A DNA stretch of 19,700 nt, taken from the NCBI GenBank assembly GCA_041685075.1, contig JAWLGN010000077.1:1-19700 (forward strand), in the 5' to 3' direction. Made by a program: the position numbers and the translations under genes. Below, in pieces: positions 13,371 through 19,700 of the stretch (its first letter is position 1; each line of letters begins with the position of its first letter). Source of the stretch: JAMCRM01 sp041685075 (lineage in GTDB: Bacteria > Acidobacteriota > Terriglobia > Bryobacterales > Bryobacteraceae). Under the pieces are notes generated by a model. That model saw only the letters and a program-made list of their open reading frames with translations, ran no database searches and had not been told where the DNA came from.

Positions 13371-13817
13371 ATGAAGAAGACGATCGACAGAGACAGGGCG
13401 CGGCGAAGGGCCGGCATCACCCTGATCGAGATGCTGGTGGTGGTTACGATCATCGCGCTGTTTGCCGCGCTGGTCGCCCCCCGCATGTTGAAGCAGACCG
13501 ACAAAGCCCGTGTGACCGCGGCGCGGGCCCAGATCAACTCGTTCATGACCGCGCTGGGGACCTACAAGCTCGACACGGGCATCTTTCCCACCACCGAGCA
13601 GGGGCTGGAGGCGCTGCGCACCCGGCCCGCCGACGTGCCGCAGTGGAACGGTCCCTACCTGCCGCAGGAAATTCCGGTGGATCCGTGGGGGCGGCCTTAC
13701 GTCTACAAGTACCCCGGGGAGCACGGCGACGAACCGGACGTGATCTCCTACGGCGCCGACGGGCAGCCGGGCGGAGAAGACCTGAACGCGGATGTGGTCT
13801 CCTGGAAAAGCCAGTAG
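13371..13817 (+). CDS. gspG: Type II secretion major pseudopilin GspG
   Basis: This is the major subunit of the periplasmic pseudopilus. The basic leader MKKTIDRDRARRRAG ends at the prepilin-peptidase site AG^ITLIEM, with Gly at -1 and Glu at +5. The hydrophobic helix ITLIEMLVVVTIIALFAALV follows. The globular part carries the family hallmarks TALGTYKLDTGIFPTTEQGLEAL, WNGPYL and DPWGRPYVYKYPG. The loop GADGQPGGEDLNADVVSW corresponds to the calcium-binding region of GspG proteins. It has 148 residues, as expected. Its 3' end overlaps the start of gspH by 26 nt. No strong ribosome binding site is visible, so coupling to gspF is likely. Confidence 0.95.
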   Translation: MKKTIDRDRARRRAGITLIEMLVVVTIIALFAALVAPRMLKQTDKARVTAARAQINSFMTALGTYKLDTGIFPTTEQGLEALRTRPADVPQWNGPYLPQEIPVDPWGRPYVYKYPGEHGDEPDVISYGADGQPGGEDLNADVVSWKSQ

Positions 13818-14292
13818 CGCGCGCCGGGACCAGGCCGGCATCACCCTCATGGAGATGATGATGGTGGTGGCCATCATCGGACTCATGGCGGGGGTGTTTT
13901 TTCCTTCGGTCTCGGCGGGGCTGGAGAGCATCCGGATCGCTTCGGCGTCGGACTCCATCGCCGCGTTTTTGAACGGAGCTTTGAACCGCGCGCAGCGGCG
14001 GCAGGAGGTCATCGAGATCACCATTTCGATGGAGGAGAACGCCATCCTGCTGGCCTCGAGCGAGCCCGGCTTCACGCGGCGGCTGGATCTGCCGGAAGGC
14101 GTGCGGATTGAAGCCGTGCTGCCTGCCATCGAGGAAGAAGAACGCGTGCGGCGCTTTCTGCTGATGCCCGGCGGAACGCCGCCGCGCGCGGGAGTGCGGA
14201 TCGCGAACAGCCGGGGGGCACGGCGGATCGTGCGGGTGGATCCCATGACCGGTGCCCCCCGTATCGAGCGTGTCCTGGAGGAGCAAAAGTGA
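13792..14292 (+). CDS. gspH: Type II secretion minor pseudopilin GspH
   Basis: This is a minor pseudopilin of 166 residues. A 16-residue leader (MWSPGKASSARRDQAG) precedes the cleavage site AG^ITLMEMMMVVAIIGLM, with Glu at +5. The domain after the N-terminal helix (residues about 45-160) is beta-rich (EVIEITISMEENAILL, EGVRIEAVLP) and fits the GspH/FimT fold. Weak sequence conservation makes the order of genes (G-H-I-J-K) the best support for the name. The start at ATG 13792 lies inside gspG; no other in-frame start precedes the leader. The stop overlaps the gspI GTG (GTGA). Confidence 0.85.
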   Translation: MWSPGKASSARRDQAGITLMEMMMVVAIIGLMAGVFFPSVSAGLESIRIASASDSIAAFLNGALNRAQRRQEVIEITISMEENAILLASSEPGFTRRLDLPEGVRIEAVLPAIEEEERVRRFLLMPGGTPPRAGVRIANSRGARRIVRVDPMTGAPRIERVLEEQK

Positions 14293-14708
14293 AGCGCGCC
14301 GCCGCCGGATTCACGCTGCTCGAGATGATGGTGGCGACCGTCATCATGGGGATCGCGGTGGTGGGGCTGTTGTCCGGAATCTCCAGCTCGATGCGCAACG
14401 CCGGCAGGCTGACCGATTACGACCGGGCCGTGCTGCTGGCGCGCGCCAAGATGGATGAACTGCTGCTTGACCGGCATATGCCCAAGATGATCACGGTGGG
14501 AGGCAATTTCGACCCCGCGCTCACCGGCGGCACGGAGTGCGGCTGGCAGGCGCGCGTGGCGCCGTTCGAGATGCCGCCCAATCCGGCGCCCGGATCGCTG
14601 GTGCTGGAGCGGTTGGAACTGGAGGTGTGGTGGATGTCGGGACCGGAGCGCCGCGCCCTGACGCTCGAAGGCTACCGCAGCGCCGTGTTCACGCCGGAAG
14701 CGCCATGA
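14289..14708 (+). CDS. gspI: Type II secretion minor pseudopilin GspI
   Basis: This is a tip-complex minor pseudopilin of 139 residues. The short leader MKRAAAG is cut before FTLLEMMVATVIMGIAVVGL (Glu at +5), the pattern typical of GspI. The sequence LLARAKMDELLLD corresponds to the conserved A-x-x-K-x-E/D-x-L segment of GspI. The C-terminal part has VLERLELEVWWMSGPERRALTLEGYR, a typical GspI end. It begins with GTG 14289 in a GTGA overlap and ends in an ATGA overlap with gspJ. Confidence 0.88.
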   Translation: MKRAAAGFTLLEMMVATVIMGIAVVGLLSGISSSMRNAGRLTDYDRAVLLARAKMDELLLDRHMPKMITVGGNFDPALTGGTECGWQARVAPFEMPPNPAPGSLVLERLELEVWWMSGPERRALTLEGYRSAVFTPEAP

Positions 14709-15460
14709 GCGGACGCATCCATTCCGAAAGTGGCGTCACCCTGATGGAGGTGCTGATCGCGGTGTCGCTGCTGAGCCTGCTCTCCGCCGGCATGCTCACC
14801 GCCATGCGGGTAGGGCTGGACGCCATGAACCGGTCCAACGAGCGCCTGATGGCCAACCGACGGGTGGCGGGGGTGGAGCGCATTCTGCTCGAACAGGTGG
14901 CCGGGTTGATGCCGGTGATGGCGCAGTGCATGGTGGAGCCGGAGGCGCCTCGCGTGCGCATGCCGTTCTTCCAGGGCGAACCGCAAGCCATGCGGTTTGT
15001 TTCGGCGTATTCGCTGGAGGAGGCTTGGCGCGGGCTGCCGCGCGTGCTGGAGTACCTGGTGATCCCCAGGGATGACGGGGTGGGGGTGCGGCTGGTGGTG
15101 AACGAGATGGTCTACACGGGCCCCCTGGGGGTGGGATTGCTGTGCCTGGGGCGCGGCCCGAACCCCACGCTCGGAGCCGTGGCTCCGCGTTTCCGGCCCG
15201 TTGAAGCGGGGCCGCACTCCTTCGTGCTGGCCGACCGGTTGGCGGATTGCCGCTTCAGCTACCTGGAAGCTCCGCCGCAAGGCGCGCCGCCCACCGCGCC
15301 GGACCTCTGGCGGGAGAACTGGGTCGCGGACGCCTGGCCGCTGGGCGTGCGCATCGAAATGGCGCCGCTCGATCCCGATCCCGCGCGCCTGCAGCCCGTG
15401 ACCATCACGGCATCGGTGCCGCTGCGGCGCCACCCCATGATTCCCTATGGCGACTACTGA
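14705..15460 (+). CDS. gspJ: Type II secretion minor pseudopilin GspJ
   Basis: This is a tip-complex minor pseudopilin of 251 residues. The leader MSGRIHSESG is cut before VTLMEVLIAVSLLSLLSAGM, with Glu at +5. The globular part is large, as expected for GspJ, and includes RVSAYSLEEAWR-like and VLEYLVIPRDDGVGVRLVVN beta segments. The closing DAWPLGVRIEMAPLD is the GspJ-type 'lP.aVri....d' strand. ATG 14705 overlaps the gspI stop; a longer upstream frame is out of phase with the leader. The 3' end overlaps gspK by 14 nt. Confidence 0.87.
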   Translation: MSGRIHSESGVTLMEVLIAVSLLSLLSAGMLTAMRVGLDAMNRSNERLMANRRVAGVERILLEQVAGLMPVMAQCMVEPEAPRVRMPFFQGEPQAMRFVSAYSLEEAWRGLPRVLEYLVIPRDDGVGVRLVVNEMVYTGPLGVGLLCLGRGPNPTLGAVAPRFRPVEAGPHSFVLADRLADCRFSYLEAPPQGAPPTAPDLWRENWVADAWPLGVRIEMAPLDPDPARLQPVTITASVPLRRHPMIPYGDY

Positions 15461-16436
15461 GAAGCGCCGCGGCGGGGCATTGCTGGCGGTGCTCTGGCTT
15501 TCGGCTGCGCTGGCGGCCATCGCTTTCTCGCTCGCCACCACGGTGCGCGGCGAGGTGGAGCGAACCTCTACCACCGTGGACGGCACCCGCAGCTACTACC
15601 TGGCCTCGGGAGCCATCCGGCGCACCACCCTGCGCATGCTGTGGCGCCGCAACAACCCCAATCTGCCGCCCCATCTGCAGCCCACCTCCGCGACGCTCGA
15701 TGTGCTCTCCTTTCCCGCCGGAGAGGCGCGGGTGGAGATCATCCCGGAGACCTCCAAGCTGAACATCAACCAGGCGCGGCCGGAGGAGATCTTCCGGCTG
15801 CTGGTGAACCTGGGGACGCCGCCCGAGCGGGCGCACCGCATCACCGAAGCCATCGTGGACTGGCGCAGCCCCGCGCCGGGCGGCGGAATGACCCTGTTCG
15901 ACGAGTTTTATCTCGCGCGGCGTCCGTCTTTTCGCGCACGTCACGCGTCCTTGGAAGAGATTGAAGAATTATTACTGGTCGAAGGCATGACGCCGGATAT
16001 CTATTACGGAACATGGCGGCGCACGGAAGCGGAAGACGCTCCGCTGGTGCGGCAAGGCGGTTTGGCCGACTGCGTATCGGTGTTCGGTGCCACCGACCGT
16101 TTCGACGCCAACACCGCGCATCCGGCGCTGCTGGGCGCCATCGGGCTGCCGCCCGACGCGGTGGCCGCGCTGGTATCGCGGCGCCGCGCGATGCCCTTCC
16201 TGAACGATGCCGCACTGAGAGAGTTTCTCCAGGGCGCCGGGCCGGCAGCCGGGCGCCTGCGCGTAGGCGGGAACTCCATCTGGACGCTGCGCGCCACCGC
16301 GCGGCTGCGGCTGTCGGACGGAGGACTTTCCGACATGCGGCGCAGCGTGGCGGCCCTGGTGAAGTTCATGCCTTCGGGGTACGATTCCCCGTACCACATT
16401 CTGCGCTGGTACGACACGGCCTGGGGGCGCAACTGA
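15447..16436 (+). CDS. gspK: Type II secretion minor pseudopilin GspK
   Basis: This is the largest minor pseudopilin, thought to cap the pseudopilus. The leader MATTEKRRGG is cut before ALLAVLWLSAALAAIAFSLA. Glu at +5 is missing, which is the normal state for GspK. The line VEIIPETSKLNINQARPEEIFRLLVNLG is the family's SxKLN(I/L)N segment. The helical domain follows (ERAHRITEAIVDWRS, FDEFYL, LEEIEELLLVEGM), and then FDANTAHPALLGAIGLPPDAV, a second helix-hairpin-like unit. Length is 329 residues, as expected. The start lies inside the gspJ end and the stop overlaps gspL (TGATG). It probably forms a complex with GspI and GspJ. Confidence 0.9.
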   Translation: MATTEKRRGGALLAVLWLSAALAAIAFSLATTVRGEVERTSTTVDGTRSYYLASGAIRRTTLRMLWRRNNPNLPPHLQPTSATLDVLSFPAGEARVEIIPETSKLNINQARPEEIFRLLVNLGTPPERAHRITEAIVDWRSPAPGGGMTLFDEFYLARRPSFRARHASLEEIEELLLVEGMTPDIYYGTWRRTEAEDAPLVRQGGLADCVSVFGATDRFDANTAHPALLGAIGLPPDAVAALVSRRRAMPFLNDAALREFLQGAGPAAGRLRVGGNSIWTLRATARLRLSDGGLSDMRRSVAALVKFMPSGYDSPYHILRWYDTAWGRN

Positions 16437-17737
16437 TGGGCGCGCGGGAGTTCGAGTTTCGCAAGCTGCTGGCCTTCGGCACCGGCGTGGGGATCGAAAT
16501 CCGGGGCGCGGACCTGGAGGTCACCATAGCGCGCGTGCGGCCTTCCGGCGCTCAGGCAGCCGGCAGCCTGACCATCCGCGGCTACCGCGAGCGGCCCGCC
16601 GCGGAATGGGGCGCCGAGTATCACGCCTTCCTCAAGCGCCTGGGGGAGACCCGCTTGAGCGCCACGGTGCTGTTGCCGCGCGGCGAAATCATCATGCGGC
16701 AACTGGCGCTTGCGGGCGTGGCGGCCAGGGACCTGGAATCGGCCATCGCGCTGCAGCTCGATTCCCTGCACCCGTACGGCGACGACGAAGCCGTCTACGG
16801 ATGGTCGCCGCTGGGCAACGGCATGGTGCTGGTAGGAATCATGCGCCGCACCGTGCTGGAGCGATACGCGGCGCTGTTCGCGGAAGCCGGGGTGCCGGTA
16901 GTATCGTTCACCTTTTCCGCAGCCGCCATCCATGCGGCGCTGCGGCTGTTCGGCGCGCCTCCGGCGGGGTTTGTCACGGTGGGCCGGAACGATCCGGACG
17001 GGCCGGTGGAGATCTACGGGGAGAGTCCGGCGCGGCCGGTGTTTTCCGCGGAATTCGACGCACCGGAGGAGCGCGCCGTGCTGCTGGGCGCGGCCGAACT
17101 GCGGCTGCCGCCGGAAACGCAGGCGGTGACGCTGGCGGAGGTGCTGCCGCGGCGGCGCGCGGAAGGCGCCGGAGAAGGAACCGCGCTGGCTTACGCGGCT
17201 GCGCTGGCGGGCGCCTGCCCCCGCCTGGCGCCCGCGGCCAACCTGCTGCCGCGCGAAATGCGGCACTCGCACTCGCGCGCCATGTTCATCCCCACCGCGG
17301 TGCTGGCGGCGCTGCTGCTCATCACCTCGGCGGCGGCGCTGGGCTACGGCAAGCTGGCCGACCGCTCCTATCTCAGCAAGCTGCAGGAAGAGATCGCACA
17401 GTTGGAGCCCGAGGCGCGCAAAGCCGCCGCGCTCGACCGGCAGATCGACCTGGCACGCAACCGGGTCCGGCTGCTCGAAGAGTTCCGAGGGCGCACGCGC
17501 GCCGATCTCGAGGCTTTGCAGGAGCTGACCAACCTGCTGCCGCCGCCCATCTGGTCGAACAGCCTGGATTTGACCCGCGAGGCCGTGACCATCAACGGCG
17601 AAGCCGACCAGGCCGCGGGGCTGATCAAGATCATCGACGCCTCCCCGCTGTTCCGCAACGCGGAGTTCTCCGTCATCGCGCGCACGGGCAGCAACGAGCT
17701 GTTCCGCATCCACACCCTGCGGGAGGGCCGGCGATGA
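16436..17737 (+). CDS. gspL: Type II secretion platform protein GspL (actin-like plus PilN-like)
   Basis: This inner-membrane platform protein links GspE to GspM. Residues about 14-265 form a cytoplasmic actin/PilM-like domain (AFGTGVGIEIRGADLEVTIARV, LARG-like ATVLLPRGEIIMRQL, ALQLDSLHPY, VGIMRRTVLERY). One membrane helix is at about 283-305. A coiled coil (about 310-350) leads to a PilN-like ferredoxin-fold region (about 355-433: LQELTNLLPPPIWSNSLDLT, ITINGEA-like VTINGEADQA, FSVIARTGSNELFRIHTL). This is the GspL arrangement, equivalent to a PilM-PilN fusion. The product has 433 residues. ATG 16436 overlaps the gspK stop by one base; the longer upstream frame is not needed. The stop overlaps the next ATG (ATGA). 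Confidence 0.87.
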   Translation: MGAREFEFRKLLAFGTGVGIEIRGADLEVTIARVRPSGAQAAGSLTIRGYRERPAAEWGAEYHAFLKRLGETRLSATVLLPRGEIIMRQLALAGVAARDLESAIALQLDSLHPYGDDEAVYGWSPLGNGMVLVGIMRRTVLERYAALFAEAGVPVVSFTFSAAAIHAALRLFGAPPAGFVTVGRNDPDGPVEIYGESPARPVFSAEFDAPEERAVLLGAAELRLPPETQAVTLAEVLPRRRAEGAGEGTALAYAAALAGACPRLAPAANLLPREMRHSHSRAMFIPTAVLAALLLITSAAALGYGKLADRSYLSKLQEEIAQLEPEARKAAALDRQIDLARNRVRLLEEFRGRTRADLEALQELTNLLPPPIWSNSLDLTREAVTINGEADQAAGLIKIIDASPLFRNAEFSVIARTGSNELFRIHTLREGRR

Positions 17738-18330
17738 AGATCGCCAACCTGGAAGTAGGGAACCTGAACCGCCGCGCGCTGCTGGGGCTGGCGGTGATCG
17801 TGATCATCGTGCTGCGCTTCGGCGTCTTTGCCGACGATGAGGATGCCGTGGTGGCGCCCGCCGAATCGGTGAGCGCCGCCGAGTTGCGGCTGGAGCGCCT
17901 GCGCCGCCAGGCCTCCATGCTCGAAGGGAAGGAAGCCGAACTGAAGCGGGCGCTCGAGCAGCTTGCCGCGCGCGAGAAGGGCATGGTGACGGCCGAGACC
18001 GCCGCGCAGGCGCAGGCACAGCTTCTCGAAACGGTTCACAAGGTGGCGCAGCAGGAAGGCATCGACGCGCGCGGCGCCGAGCAGTTGCGCGTCCGGCCGC
18101 TGGCCGACGACTACGGCGAGGTCTCGGTGACCATGAGTTTCACCTGCACCATCGAGCAACTGGTGAACTTCCTGGCGGCCCTGGGGAACGAGCCGCAACT
18201 GCTGGCCACCAGCGACATCCGCATTACGCCGGCCAACGCCAAGCAGAAGACCATCGGGGTGCGGCTGGGCGTTTCCGGCGTGGTGCCGCGGAAGCTGGTG
18301 CCGGAGAAGAAGGGGGTGGGTTCGTTTTGA
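17734..18330 (+). CDS. gspM: Type II secretion platform protein GspM / PilO-like
   Basis: A bitopic inner-membrane protein of 198 residues, the partner of GspL. A short cytoplasmic start is followed by a helix at about residues 14-31 (RALLGLAVIVIIVLRFGV) and an acidic turn. A coiled coil follows (about 48-85, AAELRLERLRRQASMLEGKE and LKRALEQLAAREK). The ferredoxin-like periplasmic domain is at about 95-185 (LLETVHKVAQQEGID, YGEVSVTMSFTCTIEQLVNFLAALGN). The TIEQLVNFLAAL segment is the PilO/GspM-type helix. The gene starts in an ATGA overlap with gspL and ends with a TTGA overlap. PilO and GspM are hard to separate by sequence; the operon favours GspM. Confidence 0.82.
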   Translation: MKIANLEVGNLNRRALLGLAVIVIIVLRFGVFADDEDAVVAPAESVSAAELRLERLRRQASMLEGKEAELKRALEQLAAREKGMVTAETAAQAQAQLLETVHKVAQQEGIDARGAEQLRVRPLADDYGEVSVTMSFTCTIEQLVNFLAALGNEPQLLATSDIRITPANAKQKTIGVRLGVSGVVPRKLVPEKKGVGSF

Positions 18331-19034
18331 CTCGCAGGCTGGCGCTGTTGAACCTCCTCCTGCTGGCGCTGACCGTGCTGGCGGCATGGCAGTTGCGGCG
18401 GGAGTGGGTGGAGGCGCGGGCGCGCGAAAGCGCGATGTTGGGAAAGCCGGTGCGGCCCGTGCCGCCGCCGCCGGCAGCGGAACCGGAAGCGCCGGCCCCG
18501 CTGACCCCCGCCGCTTACATCGACATCGCCGAGAAGATGCTGTTTACGAAGGACCGGAATCCCACGGTGGTGGTGGAAGCCGCGCCGGCGCCGCCGCCCA
18601 AGCCCATGCCGCCGCTGCCGATTTTCCACGGCGCCATGAACCTGGGAGACGGGCCGGTGGCCATCCTTAGCGAAAACGAGAAGGCGCCGCACCGCGACTA
18701 CCGCCCCGGCCAGCCGGTGGGAGATTTCACCCTCATCTCGATTTCGCCGCGCGAAGTGGTGCTGGAGTGGGAAGGCAAGCAGGTGAGTAAGCGGCTGGAG
18801 GAACTGGCGGCCTCACGTGAGGCACCCGCGGCGGCGGGGCGCACCGAAGCGCCAAAGCCGTCTCCCGCCGCCAAGCCCAAGGTGCAGGCCGGACCGGGTG
18901 TCGACGTGGGAAAGGGCTTTCGCGCCTGCGTCCCCAATGACAGTACGCCGCCGGGAACCATCGTGGATGGCGTGCGGAAAGTAGTGACCGATAGTCCCTT
19001 CGGACAGGTCTGCCGGTGGGAACCGGTGCAGTAG
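18327..19034 (+). CDS. GspC/PilP-like inner-membrane protein with C-terminal two-cysteine element
   Basis: This probably links the inner-membrane platform to the outer-membrane secretin. One helix at about residues 5-22 (LALLNLLLLALTVLAAWQL) is followed by a Pro/Ala linker. The homology-region-like domain (about 63-165) reads YIDIAEKMLFTKDRNP, LPIFHGAMNLGDGPVAILSE, then YRPGQPVGDFTLISISPREVV and LEWEGKQVSKRL. This is the pattern of GspC HR and PilP domains, with the G-x-x-x-x-D/E and 'I..i....v.l...G' strands. A linker leads to a short C-terminal part, FRACVPNDSTPPGTIVDG then SPFGQVCRWEPV, with two cysteines that could form a disulfide. No PDZ domain is present. Start TTG 18327 overlaps the gspM stop (TTGA). 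It sits after gspM, unlike the first-gene position of gspC in the Enterobacteriaceae order. GspC is the best guess; PilP-like is possible. Confidence 0.65.
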   Translation: MTRRLALLNLLLLALTVLAAWQLRREWVEARARESAMLGKPVRPVPPPPAAEPEAPAPLTPAAYIDIAEKMLFTKDRNPTVVVEAAPAPPPKPMPPLPIFHGAMNLGDGPVAILSENEKAPHRDYRPGQPVGDFTLISISPREVVLEWEGKQVSKRLEELAASREAPAAAGRTEAPKPSPAAKPKVQAGPGVDVGKGFRACVPNDSTPPGTIVDGVRKVVTDSPFGQVCRWEPVQ

Positions 19035-19052
19035 AAAGGAGCACGGAGAGAG

Positions 19053-19513
19053 ATGCGAATCTGGATCGGATTGATACTGTGCGCCGCGGCCATGTGCGCC
19101 GCCGAAAAACCCGCGGCCGGAAAGACTTCTACGAAGCCGGCAAAGCAGGCCACCCGGGCCAGGAAGGCTGCCTCCGTCAAGCTGCCGCCCGGCGCCGTGG
19201 AGGCGGGAGCGGATACCTGGCACTACACCGACCGCGAGGGGCGCAAGTGGATCTACCGCAAGACCCCCTGGGGACTGTCGCGATTTGAAGACCGGGACAA
19301 AGCCGCCACTCCGGAGACCGCCAAAGGCGAGGCGGCCACTCTCCGGGCCTTCGACGACGGCGACTACGTCCGCTTCGAAAGACCGGGGCCGTTCGGCGTC
19401 TACAAGTGGCGGCAGAGCAAGAGCAAACTGAACGAAGAGGAGCAGCGGGCCTGGGAACGCGCGCAGGCCCCGGCACCCGCCGACAGCGGAGGACAAAAAT
19501 ACGGACGGCATGA
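19053..19513 (+). CDS. Small secreted protein of the secretion operon, apparently frameshifted near its end
   Basis: A protein of unknown family with a probable signal peptide (MRIWIGLILCAAAMCAAEK). A Lys/Ala-rich stretch and a core of about 60 residues follow (WHYTDREGRKWIYRKTPWG, FDDGDYVRFERPGPFGVYKW). The start at ATG 19053 is preceded by AAAGGAG (19035-19041) and GGAGAGAG. Read without interruption, the frame has no stop before the window ends and would overlap the next gene by at least 190 nt as Ala/Gly/His-rich shadow sequence. If reading shifts by -1 in the A5 run (CAAAAAT, 19494-19500), it ends at TGA 19511-19513. That gives the ATGA overlap that is standard elsewhere in this operon. 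An assembly error, a natural mutation or programmed slippage could explain it; the end given here assumes the shift. Confidence 0.55.
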
Positions 19514-19700
19514 CGATGTATTCCTGGTTGCGATCGGGCCTGGCGGGCGTTGCCGCCACAGCGATGCTTGCCGCGCAGGTAGCGCCGCCCATCATGTACA
19601 CCCCGCCGCCGAAGCCGCAGGCGCAGCAGCCCGCTCAGCCGCCGCCGGCCAAACCCGAGGCGCCCAAACCGAAGCCCGCGGAGCAGCAGCCGGCCCCCCA
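19510..19700 (+). CDS. Exported proline-rich protein, 5' end only (possible secretin)
   Basis: The frame opens at ATG 19510 (or ATG 19516) and has no stop before the window end. The visible 63 codons encode a signal peptide (YSWLRSGLAGVAATAMLAAQ) and then a repetitive Pro/Lys/Gln/Ala linker (PPPKPQAQQPAQPPPAKPEA...). GGAGG at 19488-19492 is rather far upstream, so translation probably depends on coupling. Because gspD is missing from the window and this is the next gene in the operon, it could be a secretin or another component with a flexible N-terminal linker. Nothing in the visible part proves this. Confidence 0.6.
   Translation, partial: MTMYSWLRSGLAGVAATAMLAAQVAPPIMYTPPPKPQAQQPAQPPPAKPEAPKPKPAEQQPAP

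Noticed and set aside
11951..13546. Minus-strand open frame (531 codons) opposite gspF
   Set aside because: His/Arg/Gln-rich shadow of gspE, gspF and gspG; no domain.
16004..17713. Minus-strand open frame (569 codons) opposite gspK and gspL
   Set aside because: Antisense shadow of two clear T2SS genes with no recognisable domain.
10464..18330. Type IV pilus locus instead of type II secretion
   Set aside because: GspG with its calcium loop, GspH-I-J-K with GspK lacking Glu+5, and fused GspL fit T2SS; no pilT, pilA-like pilin or pilQ is seen.

Overview
The window is GC-rich, densely packed chromosomal DNA. It most resembles an Acidobacteria genome, and within that the Solibacter/Bryobacterales group. 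The best pointer is the secreted protein at 754-1656, whose whole mature part looks like the domain I know as TIGR03437, a family expanded in Solibacter. Supporting signs are a choline-sulfatase-like TAT-exported sulfatase, an ExuT-like MFS carrier and a type II secretion (T2SS) operon with gspC displaced. The taxonomic call is inference. I saw no tRNA, rRNA, CRISPR array, insertion sequence or phage gene.

Left part (1-5547): the 3' end of proS; a small unknown gene on the minus strand with a strong ribosome binding site; two secreted proteins (TIGR03437-like, and a glycine-zipper protein with a TrbI-like segment); a formylglycine sulfatase; and an MFS transporter. Most of these have their own -10 box very close to the start codon, and several look leaderless.

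Middle (5548-8675): a LytS-like sensor kinase followed by a SAM methyltransferase on the minus strand, divergent from ribA (GTP cyclohydrolase II) and a DUF192 gene. A perfectly palindromic -10 element, CATTATAATG, sits between the divergent genes and could serve both.

Right part (8776-19700, all plus strand): one tightly coupled operon. It opens with an ECF sigma factor, a membrane-bound zinc-type anti-sigma factor with a long coiled-coil tail, and a secreted protein of unknown function. It continues with gspE-F-G-H-I-J-K-L-M, a GspC/PilP-like gene, a small secreted protein and the start of another exported proline-rich protein that runs off the window. Nearly every junction is an ATGA/GTGA/TTGA/TGATG overlap. 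GspE powers assembly on the GspF/L/M platform, GspG is the major pseudopilin, and GspH/I/J/K form the tip. The secretin GspD and the prepilin peptidase are not identified here.

Points most worth a second look: a GspE N-terminus that matches the two-motif MshEN cyclic-di-GMP-binding pattern, the sigma/anti-sigma pair wired into a secretion operon, an apparent -1 frameshift at an A5 run near 19495, and the palindromic bidirectional -10. I did not find a clearly new defence or mobile system.
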